Shown here one piece after another: positions 1 to 10,947 of a DNA stretch of 64,000 nucleotides; within the stretch, counting starts at the first letter, position 1; each line of letters begins with the position of its first letter. Under the pieces are notes generated by a model that ran no database searches, was not told where the DNA came from, and worked only from the letters and a program-made list of their open reading frames with translations. This DNA is from Anodontia alba (Eukaryota; Mollusca; Bivalvia; Lucinida; Lucinidae), in the NCBI GenBank assembly GCA_964016985.1, contig OZ024821.1:126010075-126074074 (forward strand), in the 5' to 3' direction. A program made the translations under genes and the position numbers.

Positions 1-290
1 GTCATTGTTTTTTTAAATATTGTTGGGCTCATGTCCCCAACGCTTCATACCAAGCCCTGATGCCATTGGCCCTTTGGTTCCAGAGAAGAAGATTTTTAAA
101 AGGTTTTTACCATATATGGGCATGGTGGCCATCTTGGACATTTGACCCAGATGTGGTGAACAAACTTTTGTTCCCCTGGCCCATGGAGCCTCCATATGAA
201 ATTTAATTAGCCCAGTGGTTTCAGAGGAGATGTTGAACAGACGGATGGATGACTGACCGACAACTGAACTTTATGAGCCTAAAGGCTCAG
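1..290. repeat. Fragment of the 455-bp repeat family
   Basis: The stretch with CATATATGGGCATGGTGGCC followed by the CATCTTGGAC-type text, and the preceding 'caag...ttggttccagagaagaagattttt', is the same unit that is tandemly repeated at 21393-22945. It is a diverged single copy cut by the window edge. The following 200 bp shows nothing I recognise. Confidence 0.6.
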
Positions 291-494
291 GTGAGCTACA
301 AAGTAACAGTTACTATAGCAACTTTTAGTTGTGTGTATCTACTGTATTATAGTTTAATGCCCTTTCAATCACCTTTCAGTCCTAGCATAATTGTGCCTTG
401 ACATCAAAGTATCCATACAGCTCTACATTTTTTTTTTTATTTCATCACAAAAGCATATGCTGTTGGTAAATCATGACAAGAGGAGGCTATCATT

Positions 495-799
495 TTGGTT
501 GTGTTGAGGTTTTATGGCCCTGTCAACCCATTAGGGTCATGTCAAACACAGTTAACCTAACCACACTTTTTCCTGGGCAGGCTTAGTCAGTCCTCTAAGC
601 CGTTAATCAGTACTTGTGCACATTCTTTTGCCAGAAAGTGACAGCTGCCCTTCTTGAATCAGCAGAAGGGAGAACCTGACCATAGAAAGTATTTTATGAT
701 CAATCTCCACAAAAGAATGTTGCTGGACCTGGCGGGGATTGAACTACTGACATCCTGATCACCTGTCGGACAGCCATCCAACTGAACTACCCAGGCCAA
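495..799 (-). repeat. tRNA-derived SINE
   Basis: Read on the minus strand, the element starts with a tRNA-like head: an A-box-like TAGTTCAGTTGG (779-790) and a B-box-like AGTTCAATCCC (about 735-746). A body without coding capacity follows, ending in a conserved tail resembling TTGAC...AAAACCTCAACACAACC at about 495-530. Head plus body plus tail is the layout of a tRNA-derived SINE, transcribed by RNA polymerase III and mobilised by a partner LINE. Diverged partial copies of the body occur at 8979-9177, 29430-29570 and 36355-36480. Confidence 0.7.
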
Positions 800-1284
800 C
801 TTGCGGCAATTATAAAGAGTAACACAAGATAAGTTCTAATGGAGAAGTAAGAAAAATGTTTTTTCCTAACATCTTATCTACAGCTATGAGGGCATTACAT
901 GTACTTGTTTACTTTCATGCGGCTGCCACTGTCTGGAATACCATGTTTAAGCACAAGGCATGATTCATCGTTAACGGTCTTTTTTGCATAACATGGAAAA
1001 ACATTTTTTTCTGCTGTGTGTTTTGGTCAAAACTAAAATATTTACTTGCGATTGGCAATAACTTATCAGGAACTATTTCTGATTCTGTGGTTTGTTGTCA
1101 AATATTAACCTTAATAATAAACTGATTTTTTGAATTTTTTTCTTTGCTTTTTTTTTTCCTTTGGTTTTTAATAACTGATAAATGCAAACAACATTATGAA
1201 AGTGTCAAGTTACAACTTAATAACAGTTTCTGGGATCTTTCTGAGTACAGTTACTCTAAAAGGGATAGTATTTTGATAAAATAC

Positions 1285-1412
1285 CTCGGCAGTTTCTGGG
1301 ATCTTTCTAAGAACAAATAGTGATTCCAACAGGATGGATATAAACTTCTGAGGATTATCTTCAGGGTCTGTCATCAGATCTTCAGATAGCTGGGTCTGAA
1401 CTGATAAACTTT
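1285..1412 (-). CDS. EXOC4: EXOC4 coding exon (most 3' one in window)
   Basis: A 128-nt exon with acceptor ...TATTTCAG and donor GTATTT. It contains LMTDPEDNPQKFISILLES and ends VLRKIPETAE, matching DLELDPEENSTLFMGILI and LKKIPETVKAI of vertebrate Sec8. It needs one incoming base and ends in phase 0 at GAG. Just past the donor, the open frame continues through a second near-copy of the VLRKIPET coding segment (1224-1248), exactly 66 bp away. A pogo-like MITE ends 49 bp upstream of the acceptor. Confidence 0.93.
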
Positions 1413-1461
1413 CTGAAATAATAGTGGTAGTTAGTGCTGAGGACCATAGCAAATTCATATA

Positions 1462-2408
1462 CAGTGTAGCTCCAATACATCGCGGTCCATTATTTCGCGA
1501 AATCCAGTATATCGCGAATAGGCCATGGCTCCCAAATTTTCCATACGCAAAAAAAAAAAAAAAAAAAAAATTTAAAAACATAAAATATTCGTTGTTTTAT
1601 TTAACTTCAGGAAAAAAAAAAAAAAAACGCATTCCGCCTCTGGTAATTGATTTTTAGCGCCTATCCCGATGCTAAGTCGCATCAGGTATTATATGACAAA
1701 CAATCAATTTAGTGTCAATCAGCACACACGTTGATTATAATTGGCAAACAATAAATTATATCGCCGTAATAGTTGTAATCATTATCATCATTTAGTACAT
1801 AGATCTACTCAATGCTCAATCAGTCAGTGATGCCCCATACTAATTTTGCTCAACAGGTGAAAACGGTCCTACGCCTTTTCAACACCAGCAAATTTTACAA
1901 GACAGTAGTCTTACGATGTTTCTGTCCTACATACACAGATCTTAGTCCGCTTATTTTACACTTCTGTAGATATAAATATTTCATAAGAAAACAACTGCGT
2001 CAAAAAAAAACAAAAAACATCTTAGCACAATTGAGTAACTTCCCTTCGCCGTTTTAAGGAACCAGAGTATCCAAAATGGAGTCCTAAATTGTCAATCCGA
2101 TGATTTCTTGTTTTCAAACATAGTTTATCAGCTGGTTTCGAATGGAATTACTTGTTAGACATAGCGCACCATTGTAAATTATTCCATTGAGCAATTCTAA
2201 TCCAATTTTAATTAGGAAATATGGTGACAACATGTCTGAATGCCATTTATCCGTGATGTCTCAGCAAACTACCACGGCGACAAACCGAGCGAGTGGTATG
2301 CACGCCGTTATACATGCATGGTACATATCGGGACTTATATCGAGCTCCGTTTATATCACGATAGCGGACTCTGGACCCCGACGACCGCGATATATTGGAG
2401 CTACACTG
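1462..2408. mobile_element. Non-autonomous DNA transposon, pogo/Tigger-like ends
   Basis: A 947-bp segment bounded by inverted repeats starting CAGTGTAGCTCCAATA (about 25 bp well conserved, with further ATATCGCG motifs inside). The CAGTG start with a TA before the left end is typical of pogo/Tigger-type Tc1-mariner relatives. On the right side the duplicated dinucleotide reads CA, so the target duplication is decayed or absent. No transposase reading frame is recognisable. It ends 49 bp from the splice acceptor of the EXOC4 exon at 1285-1412. Confidence 0.65.
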
Positions 2409-2420
2409 CACATCAGCAGA

Positions 2421-2640
2421 AAAAAATTGTCAATAAGCAGTGCTAATTAGACACCCCCTGCAGGTAATGACAGCCTTGTGGGTACTGAAAAACGTTGTAT
2501 TAAAATGCATATTTGCTGAGGAACAGAGCAAATCATGTGTATCATCAGAGCAAAAAGAAAAAAAAATGTCAATAAGCAGTGCTTATTAGATACCCCCTGC
2601 ACGTAATGACTGCCTTGTGGGTACTGAAAAGCAATGTACT
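2421..2640. repeat. Two direct copies, 139-bp period
   Basis: A segment beginning CAATAAGCAGTGCT at 2431 recurs at 2570 with about 90 percent identity over roughly 70 bp (both include ACCCCCTGC and CCTTGTGGGTACTGAAAA). The text from 2640 to 2815 includes a short ACAG tract and is otherwise unassigned. Confidence 0.7.
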
Positions 2641-2814
2641 AAATGCACATTTACTTCAGGTTGTATGTGACTGGGAAAACCAATACAGACAGACAGACAT
2701 ATGAACATACATAAATGGAGAAGTTAAAGTGGTAGTAATTTTGTCAAAAATGATTTTTTCCTGTAGCAAACCTCTTCATGCACATGTTCAATATGTCTTT
2801 AATGAATCTGCAAA

Positions 2815-3545
2815 ATATCAATATGAAAAGAATCCTGAAATTATTTAGCAAGCTAGGAAGCAGAGATCAATAATTACAAAGGGAAACAACTATAAAGGAA
2901 TTGACCCCTAGGCCCTTATTTTTGTCTAACAGCAACATTTTATTAATATCAATGTTTATGCAAAATATGAAAAGACTCCTGAAATTATTTAAGAAGATAA
3001 GGAGAAGAAGAAGCAGAAACCAAAACACCTTTTTAAGAATTACAAAGGGAAATAACTCTAAAGAAAATAACCCCTAGGCCCTTATTTTTGTCTAATAGCA
3101 TCAATGTATCAATATCAATGTTTATGCAAAATATGAAAAGATTCTAAAATTATTTAGCAAGTTAAGAAGAATAAGAAGCAGAAACCAAAACACCTCTTCA
3201 AGAATTACAAAGGAAAATACTCTAAAGGAATTAACCTCTAGGTCCTTATTTTTGTCTAACAGCAACACCTTATCAATATCAACATTTATGCAAAATATGA
3301 AATGAATCCTGAAATTATTTAGCAAGAAAAGCAGAAACCAAAACTCCTTTTCAAGAAATACAAAACGAAATAACTCTAAAGGAGTTAAACCTACACCCTT
3401 GTTTTTTTTTTTCTATCTGCAACACCTTATCAATATGAATATTTATGCAAAATATGAAAAGATTCCTGAAATTATTTAGAAGGATAAGAATCAGAAACCT
3501 ATAACATATAATAGAATAATAAAGCAAAACAGCTTTTCAAGAATC
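2815..3545. repeat. Degenerate tandem repeat, about 180-bp unit
   Basis: Four units share TATGCAAAATATGAAAAG, CCTGAAATTATTTAGCAAG, a GAAACCAAAACACC segment and GGCCCTTATTTTTGTCTAA. The open frames across it are low-complexity by-products. It may be the tandem core of another pearl/HINE-type element, but no terminal hairpin was identified. Confidence 0.65.
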
Positions 3546-4335
3546 AAAAAGCTAACTAGAAAAGGTTTTCATGAAATCTCTCTCATGTCAAAATCAGGCT
3601 GACATTATTGAAGCTTTCAATTCAATTTCAAGATATCTTGATGATTTATTAAATACTGACAATATTTACTTTGACCAAATGGTGGACTGCATATATCCTA
3701 CAGAACTCAAATTAAATAGAGCAAATTCTTCCGATACCAAGGCACCTTTTTTGGATTTGAATCTATGTATATCTAATGGTACAGTTTCCACCAAAATTTA
3801 TGATAAATGGGACGATTTTGATTTTTTGATACAGTCTTTCCCTTTTCTGATCTCCCCTGGCGGACCTCATATGGGGTATACATATCTCAACTTATTAGAT
3901 TCGCCAGAGCTTTTTCAAATCTTAGTGACTTTAACTGAAGTAATAAAGCCCTTACTGCCAAACTTTTTAGGCAGGGCTATCATTATTTTTAACTTCTTAA
4001 GGTGTTTTTGAAATTTTATCCCAGACACAGTGCCTTGGTAGAAAAATATAGCGTCAGTCTATAAAACACTTCTGCAACAAGGTATATCAGAACCAGAATT
4101 TTACGGTGACTTAGTGTGCAGATTTAGAAAAATTGTAGGAAATCTAACTTTTTTGAGCAATTCAGAAAACTTATTTTCCGTATAAAAGAATTGGCTATAG
4201 CCTGGATATTATGCGGCAGACTGCATGCCTAGCTGTCAACCCAATCATTGTTGATGGCTATGCTTCACTCTTTAATTGCACGATGGCAGTTCAGGCCTCA
4301 GACAATGATGGCCTCTTCATAAAACTTTAACCAGT
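3545..4335 (+). pseudogene. Reverse transcriptase relic (YLDD-type retroelement)
   Basis: A broken reading frame beginning near 3571 carries SRYLDDLLN (the Y-x-D-D polymerase box). It continues with the conserved text YPTELKLNRAN, DTKAPFLDLNL and KIYDKWDDFDF. After 3840 the same protein family continues in other frames (TSYG-like, then EPEFYGDLV and finally VNPI-V-GYASLFN near 4230-4280), so at least two frameshifts are present. This family is abundant in invertebrate genomes; I believe it is Penelope-like but am not certain. The fragment is C-terminal, 5'-truncated and not functional. Downstream text to about 4900 is probably its 3' flank or untranslated region, with no other feature seen. 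Confidence 0.6.
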
Positions 4336-4901
4336 GGGTTGGGGCTTGAGGATATGTCTTTGGCTTGGCCCGCTGTGGTTCAATGACTGGTTTTCATTTA
4401 GTCTGGCATACAGTAGAATTAGCCATGAGAACTCGTTTTTGTTTATTATAGTGATTAATTTGATTTTTATGTTTTCCTTTGATGCACTGACTGAGTTGGG
4501 AGCCTTTATGTGAACCGAATTTTTATGTATTTCTGTATTAAGAGTAACATCGGGACCCAGGGTGAAGTTGGCTAGCTGTAAAAGTGCTTTAAACTCCCCT
4601 GTGGTTTACTCTACTGACCATTCTAAGGCAATGGTCTCGGTGTTAGTCTTACTCTTTGTTGCTTTGCGGTTTATTCTCATGGACCATTTGTTTTATGTCT
4701 TACCTAGTGTTGTTTTGTTCTTGTGTTTTTCAGTTCTTTTAGTATTGCGATTACCTCGTTTGGGGATGAGAGAGCTAATCTTAGTGCTTTTCATACGTTT
4801 GTTCAATTTGTGCTTGTTTGGTTTTGTCGGTTTCCTCTTCCTCTTCATGTCTGGGAAGGGCTGCAGTTTTTGAATGTGGCACTCCCTGGGCTTTTCTCAA
4901 T

Positions 4902-6915
4902 ACAAGAATTCCGCGGAAGGCGTCATCACACCTGCTGGGGCAAAAGTCACAGGAGCCACAATCAGAACGTGGTTATTAAATAAGTTTATTTCATTCTTAG
5001 CAGTGCTTACTTGGAAAACTGGGTTGAAAAAAATGTAGACAAAGTGCCTAGTGGGGCACATATATTCCAGGCCAGTCCCATTCCCTCCAATGGCTATATC
5101 TTCAGCACTGACTTTTCGTATCATACAGCCCAATGATAATGGAACGTTGACGTAAAATGTGTAGAAGTCACTGGAGCATGAAATATAGGTCAAGGTCACT
5201 GGTCAAGGTACCTGCTAATTCAGTACATCAAGGAGAAGCACAATGCAAGGTATGGTGGTTGTAGGCCTTATAGTTGAGGAGTTATCAAACATCAACGTAA
5301 AATGTGTCAAATATAAGTCAAGGTCACCAGGTCAAGGTACCTGCCAAGCGACTGCAATGAGGTGAAGCACTATGCAAGGTTTAGTGGTTGTAGGTCTTAT
5401 ATTTGAGGAGATACCGAACATCAACATAAAATGTGTCAAAGTCACTGGAGTGCACAATATAGGTCAAGGTCACCAGGTCAAGGTAACTGCCGAGTCAGTA
5501 CATCGAGAAGAAGTGCTATATAAGGTTTGGTGGTTGAAGGTCTTACAGTTGAGGACATATGGAAGGGTGACGTAAAAGGTGTAAAAGTCAATGGAGCACG
5601 AAATATAGATCAAGGTCACCCAGTGAAGGTACCTGCGGAGTCCGTACATTGAGGAGAAGCACTATGCAAGGTTTGATGGTTGTAGGCCTTATAGATGAGG
5701 AGATATTGAATGTTGACGTAAAATGTGTAAAAAGGCACTGGAGCGCAAAATATAGGTCAAGGTCACCGGGTCAAGATACCTGCCGAGTCAGTACATCTAG
5801 GAGAAGCACTATGCAAGGTTTGGTGGCTAGAGGTCTTACACTTGAGGAGATCTGGAACATTGACGTAAATTATGTCAAAGTCACTGCAGCCAAAATATAG
5901 GTCAAGGTCACCAGGTCAAGGTATCTGCCAAGTCAGTACATTGAGAAGAAGCACTTTGCAAGGTTTGATGGTTGTAGGCCTTATAGTCGAGGAGATATCG
6001 AACGTCGACGCCAAATATGTCAAAGTCACTGAAGCGCAAAATATAGGTCAAGGTCACCAGGTCAAGGTACCTGCCAAGTCAGTACATCTAGGAGAAGCAC
6101 TATGCAAGGTTTGGTAGTTGTACCCCTTATAGTTGAGAAGATCTGGAATGTCAACGTAAATTGTGTCAAAGTCAATGGAGCGCAAAATATAGGTCAAGAT
6201 CACTGGGTCAACATACCTGCCAAGTCAGGAGGTCAGGGAGATGTGTCATGCAAGGTAAGATGGTTGTTGTAGAATTGTAGTTGATTAGAATACTAACTTC
6301 GACGTAAATGTCGAACTTCGACATAACGGAACTGTTAACAGACAGACGCACGGATGAACGGACAGATGAATGGAAAAGCGGGCACCTATGTCGCAAAGTC
6401 AGGAGGTCAGGGAGATGTTTCATACAAGGTTTGATGGTTGTTTAGTCTTGTAATTGATTAGAATACTAACTTTGACATAAATGTCGAACTTTGACATAAC
6501 AGAACTGTTAACAGACGGACAGACAGACGGACGGACGAACAGACAGACGAATGGAAAAGTGGGCACCTATGTCGCAAAGTCAGGAGGTCAGGGAGATGTT
6601 TCATGCAAGGTTTGATGGTTGTTTAGTCTTGTAGTTGATTAAAATACTAACTTTGACATAAATGTCGAACTTCGACATAAATGTTGACAGACGGACGGAC
6701 AAATGGACAGACATACGGAAAAGCGGACGCCTATGTCGTAAAGTCAGGAGGTCAGGGAGATGTTTCATGCAAGGTTTGATGGTTGTTTAGTCTTGTAGTT
6801 GATTAGAATACTAACTTTGACATAAATGTCGAACGTCGACATAAATGTTGACAGACGGACGGACGGACGGAAAATCGGACGCCTATATCGCACCCTGCTA
6901 AAAGCAGGTGCGATA
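4902..6915 (+). mobile_element. Pearl-like / Helentron-associated element, copy A
   Basis: A 2.0-kb element with a unique 5' part (starting ACAAGAATTCCGC, with CACACCTGCTGGGGC near the 5' end). A tandem core of about 150-165 bp units follows (units contain ATATAGGTCAAGGTCACC and GAAGCACTATGCAAGG). Next comes a diverged repeat with TTGACATAAATGTCGAA and ACGG/ACAG microsatellite tracts, then a 3' hairpin CGCACCCTGC-loop-GCAGGTGCG at 6889-6912. The subterminal CACCTGCT near the 5' end is the inverse of the 3' hairpin arm. This organisation (tandem core, ACGG tract, terminal hairpin) is that described for bivalve pearl elements and Helentron-associated elements. It has no coding capacity. Copy B lies at 18327-20168. 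Confidence 0.75.
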
Positions 6916-7031
6916 ATAAAAATGAGCACATCATGAGAAAATACAACTTGGACATGTGGCCCAACAAAGACTAAGAGCAGACTGCACGTTCCGGTAGTCT
7001 GATCAGTTTTAGTTGTCCAACTAACCATGAC

Positions 7032-7130
7032 CGGAATATGTAAGCAAGGTTTTGGCCGAAATCCTCTAGGAGTTCCTGAGAAGATGCAACTGGAGCTGTC
7101 AGAGAATCTGACAATAGCCTCACTGCAGCT
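7032..7130 (-). CDS. Candidate missing EXOC4 linker exon (weak)
   Basis: Phases show that an exon is missing between 8766 and 1412. The only stretch there that is not obviously repetitive is about 6917-7196, between two tandem-core elements. On the minus strand it can be read as a 99-nt exon (acceptor ...GTGATAG, donor GTCATG) containing SGTPRGFRPKP, which loosely recalls the PTPRKF motif of the vertebrate Sec8 linker. Against it: 99 nt does not supply the one extra base needed by the exon at 1285-1412, the donor is poor, and a second frame is open over the same bases. I list it only as a place to look. Confidence 0.2.
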
Positions 7131-7196
7131 CTATCACAGGAGAAATACATACAGTGTTGAAATATTTTGAATTCATCCTTACCAGGTAACACCACT

Positions 7197-8540
7197 GTAG
7201 GATATGTAACATGGTATCCTAAAACCTATCAAGGGATTTTAATCCATGAGTTATGGGCCCTTGGCCCTGATTCCTGAATACATGATACATCAACTCACTG
7301 TCCATGCATGTACCACTTTTTCAAAGCCCTCAAGTATGGTACAAGTTCCATTAAAGTAGGACCACAAACATAAAAATTATTGAGTAAAATGCACTTTAAC
7401 TTTTTGAAAACCTCCAAGAGTTATGGACCCTTGGCCCCTTATGTATACACAATACATCCAGTCATAGTCCATGTTGATATGAGCTTTCAGCTTTCTAGCT
7501 ATCATAGTTCCTAAGAAATCTGTTACAAAAGTTTTCAAGAATGGCAAAATTTGAAAAAACTATGAAGGGACATAACTCCAACAAGAGTCTGCCATTACAC
7601 CTTCCTTACTTTAGAGACCAAGTGTGGTATAAGTTTCATTGAAGTATGAATACAAACATGTTATTGAAAACCTACAAAGGGACATAACTCCAAGAGTTAT
7701 GGACCCCTGGCCCCTTTTCTGGTATACACTATACATCCAGTCATTGTCCATGTTTATACTCTGGCTTTCATAGTTCCTGAGAAATCTACTACGAAAATTT
7801 TCAAGACTGGCAAAACTTGAAAATCTATGAAGGGACATAACTCCTAGAGTCACCTTTCTGTCTCTACACCTCACTTACCTTAGAGACCAAGTGTGGTATA
7901 AGTTTCATCAAAGTAGGACCACAAACATAAAAGTTACTGAGCAAAATGCATTTTAATTTTTTTGAAAACCTACCAAGGGACATAACTCCAAGAGCTATGG
8001 ACCCTTGGCCCTTATTCCAGTATACACTATACATCCAGTCATTGTCCATGTTTATACAAACTTTCAGCTTTCTAGCTTTCATAGTTCCTGAGAAATCTGT
8101 GTTGTTTCAATAATGGCAAAATTAGAAAATCTATGAAAACCTACCAAGGGACATAACCCCAAGAGTTATGGGCCCTTGGCCACCATTCTGCCATTACTTC
8201 TTCCTTACCTCAGAGACCAAGTGTGATATTAGTTTCAGTGAAAGTTATTAAGCAAACTGCATTTTAAATTTTGAAAACCTATCAAGGGACATAACTCCAA
8301 GAGTTATGGGCCCATGGCCACTATTCTGCGACTACATCTTCCTTACCTCAGAGATCAAGTGTAGTATAAGTTTCATTGAAGTAGGACCATAAACATATAA
8401 GTTATTAAGCAAACTTTGCAGTCACAGTATCACTGAATGACAGAATGGTGGATGATGGAATCACAAAGTCACAGAATCACGGAAGGACATGGCAAATCCA
8501 GTATAGCCACACTTTTTCAAAACGGGCCTATAATAATGCA
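7197..8540 (+). mobile_element. Tandem-core element, probably HINE-type
   Basis: Six degenerate units share AGGGACATAACTCCAAGAG-TTATGG, CCCTTGGCC and ACACTATACATCCAGTCAT. The full unit is near 290 bp, with shortened ones. The array ends in unique text with CACAGAATCACGGAAGG and a short inverted repeat TATAGCC...GGCCTATA at about 8510-8533, which would be the 3' hairpin. The 5' end is not defined. Open frames in this interval are by-products of the repeats. Confidence 0.55.
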
Positions 8541-8765
8541 AAAAGTCAAAGATGGTCACCAGAATGTTATCTACTGATAGTTAGACAGGAACAACTTTTC
8601 TTATGATACAACTCTACCTAAAGGTTGAATGAAAGCAGTGCTCTCTGCTGGTAATCCAGGAAAGTTAAAAAAGCATAATATTACATGGCATTAATTTTCT
8701 TTACAGTAAAGTTTCAGTGAAAAAAAGGAAATGTAAACAATGTTCATACTTGTCACAGATTTTAC

Positions 8766-8909
8766 ATGTATATTTCCAATCTCTTGTGCTGTTTTCACAG
8801 AGAGTTCTCCACGCCTTGCTGACCCAGTCCGCTGCAGGCCCTGTGATACTTGTGAGGATACAACATAGATCTGGCGATTTAATTCCTCTATCAGTATCTC
8901 ATGCATTCT
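8766..8909 (-). CDS. EXOC4: EXOC4 coding exon
   Basis: A 144-nt (48-codon) exon with acceptor ...TTGTTTCAG and donor GTAAAA. It includes ILIEELNRQIYV, matching VLIDELHRHLYI of vertebrate Sec8, followed by a basic low-conservation linker (GSARRGEL). The donor choice is the least certain of the set. A second GT nine bases downstream is in the same phase, so the phase argument for a missing exon holds either way. Confidence 0.9.
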
Positions 8910-8978
8910 CTGAAACAAAAACATGTGGGCTAAAAAAAACACAGTTTAATACAGAAAAACTAAACTTTCTTGTTTGCT

Positions 8979-9177
8979 TGTTTGTGTTGAGGTTTTACTG
9001 CCAGTCAACCCAATGAGGTCATGTCAGTTAACCAGTGTTGTGCACATTCTTTTGCCAGAAACTGACAAATGCCTTTCTTGAATCAACAGAAGGAGAGAAT
9101 GACCGTAAAAAATATTTCATGATCAAAGAATGAAAGACTGCTGCTGACACGGCAGGGGTAGAATCTGCAACATCCTG
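8979..9177 (-). repeat. SINE fragment cut by a LINE
   Basis: This matches the body and tail of the tRNA-derived SINE at 495-799 (GTTGAGGTTTTA, CACATTCTTTTGCCAGAAA, GAATCAACAGAAGG). It stops in the middle of the tRNA-like head, where the RTE-like LINE begins. The missing part of the head was not found on the far side of the LINE. Confidence 0.65.
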
Positions 9178-10557
9178 ATTCCCAGTTTGGCTTTGTCCCA
9201 GGCAGAGGCACCACAGATGCAATCTTTGTTGTCAGGCAGCTGCAAGAGAAGTATCTAGCTGTGAACAAGAGACTCTACATGGCTTTCGTAGACCTGGAGA
9301 AGGCGTTTGTTCGAGTACCTCGGAAGGTCATCTGGTGGGCGCTCAGAAAACGTGGTGTGGAGGAGTGGATTGTGCGACTGGTGCAGGGGATGTATGCAAA
9401 TGCGTGGAGCCATGTCCGTGTTGGTGAGGGGTACAGTGAAGAATTTGAAGTGAAGGTCGGTGTTCACCAAGGCTCAGTACTCAGCCCGCTGCTCTTCATC
9501 ATTGTGCTTGAAGCCTTATCACGCAAGTTCTGCTCTGGGGTCCCCTGGGAGGACCTCTATGCCGATGACCTTGTTAGTATCACTGAATCACTTGAGGAAT
9601 GTGTCAGGAGGCTCTTGACTTGGAACAAAGCAATGGAGAAGAAAGGACTGAGAGTAAATTCAGGAAAGACGAAGATCATGATCTGCGGACCTCCTGCAGA
9701 GTTCAGGAGAGTTTCAATGCACTGTCTATTGCACTGGAGTGGGCAGCAACAGCATCTTCTGCAACAGCTGCAAGCACTGGGTACACAAGAAATGCAGTGG
9801 GCCCAAGCACTTGACAAAGGACCCTGACTACAGATGTACACAGTGCCAGGGATCTGCACACCCTTTGGACGGCAGACCAAAGAAGGAAGTCCAGGTCGGA
9901 CCTGACAAGCTGGAGGTGGTAGCTTCCTTTTGCTACCTAGGAGACAGGCTCTCAGCAGCAGGTGGCTGTGAACTTTCAACCACAACACTTGTGAAAACCG
10001 CCCGGATCTGCTACTAGTTCTCTCTTCACGCCACCTCTCTTTCAAGACACGTGGCCGTGTGTACAGCTCTTGTGTGCGGAGCGCAATGCTCCATGCCAGT
10101 GAGACTTAGCCACTGACAAAGCCAAACCTCCAGCATCTGCAGTGAAATGACAGGGCAATGATCAGACAGATCTGTAATGTCAGGCTGCAAGACACTGTCA
10201 TCACCAGGTCCAATGAGCTACTTGCACGGCTTGGCATTGAGAATCTGGACCTCATTCTGAAGGAGAGAAGGCTCAGTTGGTATGGACATGTGGAACGCTC
10301 TAGTGGTGCAGTAAAGACAGCCTTTCACATACAGGTTGAGGGAAAGCGTGGGCCTGGGAGGCTCAAGATGACATGGAAGCAGCTGACAGAGAGGGATTGC
10401 AGAGAATGGAAGCTCTCGGTTATCAACCCTCATGATAGACATACCTGGAGATCTGGTGTGAGATCTGCCATGCATGCAGCAGGCCAGCTATCTGGTAGGG
10501 GGCCCACTGATGTGGATGTTGCCCCTGTCCCTGCAGGTTAATCAAAAATCTGATTAT
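9178..10557 (+). pseudogene. 5'-truncated RTE-like LINE, reverse transcriptase relic, copy 1
   Basis: The element starts inside the reverse transcriptase domain (SQFGFVPGRG, split from the next frame) and continues through motif A (MAFVDLEKAF), motif B (HQGSVLSPLLF) and the catalytic YADDL box at about 9557-9571. A Cys/His finger-like segment (NSIFCNSCKHWVHKKC) follows, then the thumb text FCYLGD and the C-terminal region (LSWYGHVERS). Frame changes at several points make it non-functional. The 3' end is a (TGATA)n-type tail at about 10551-10569, as in RTE-clade elements. Copy 2 is at 37894-39206 in the opposite orientation. Its role in life was self-copying by target-primed reverse transcription. 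Confidence 0.8.
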
Positions 10558-10683
10558 GATATGATATGATGACATTCTATTATAATTTAGACTTGAACAT
10601 ATAAATAGTGTAAAACAAGTCTCTTAATAATTAACACCTCCTGAAAAATCAAGATTTTCTATGCTTGTATCAGATTTCAGGAT

Positions 10684-10947
10684 TTTTTGATTGTGTTGGG
10701 GTTTAACGACACGTCAACCCTTGAGGGTCATTTTGTGTCGTCTCCCAGAGAAAGGGAGAAAAGAGATAGAAGAGAGAGTAGAGAAGATGAAAGAGAGGGA
10801 CAGGGAAGAAAGAGGAACAGGAATGAAAGTGAAGAAACAGAAGAAATAAAAACATTCCCCCTCTACCTTTACCCACTACAAGGATAGCAGGCCTTGCCCA
10901 ACTGTAAGCCAATATCAGTTGGATGCCCCAGTGATGTAAGATACAGG
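10684..10947 (-). repeat. SINE family with purine/pyrimidine-rich body, 5'-truncated copy
   Basis: This is the same family as the full-length copies at 17871-18161, 35651-35937 and 41937-42230. Read on the minus strand, the body is a long pyrimidine-rich tract and the tail is TTGACGTGTCGTTAAACCCC followed by AACACAATC. The 5' head (GGGGTGGTCGGG) is missing here. The G+A-rich open frames on both strands are products of the biased body. Confidence 0.8.

Noticed and set aside
10687..10912. Arg/Glu-rich and Phe/Leu-rich open frames on opposite strands
   Set aside because: By-products of the purine/pyrimidine-rich SINE body; the same frames occur at every copy (17884, 35738).
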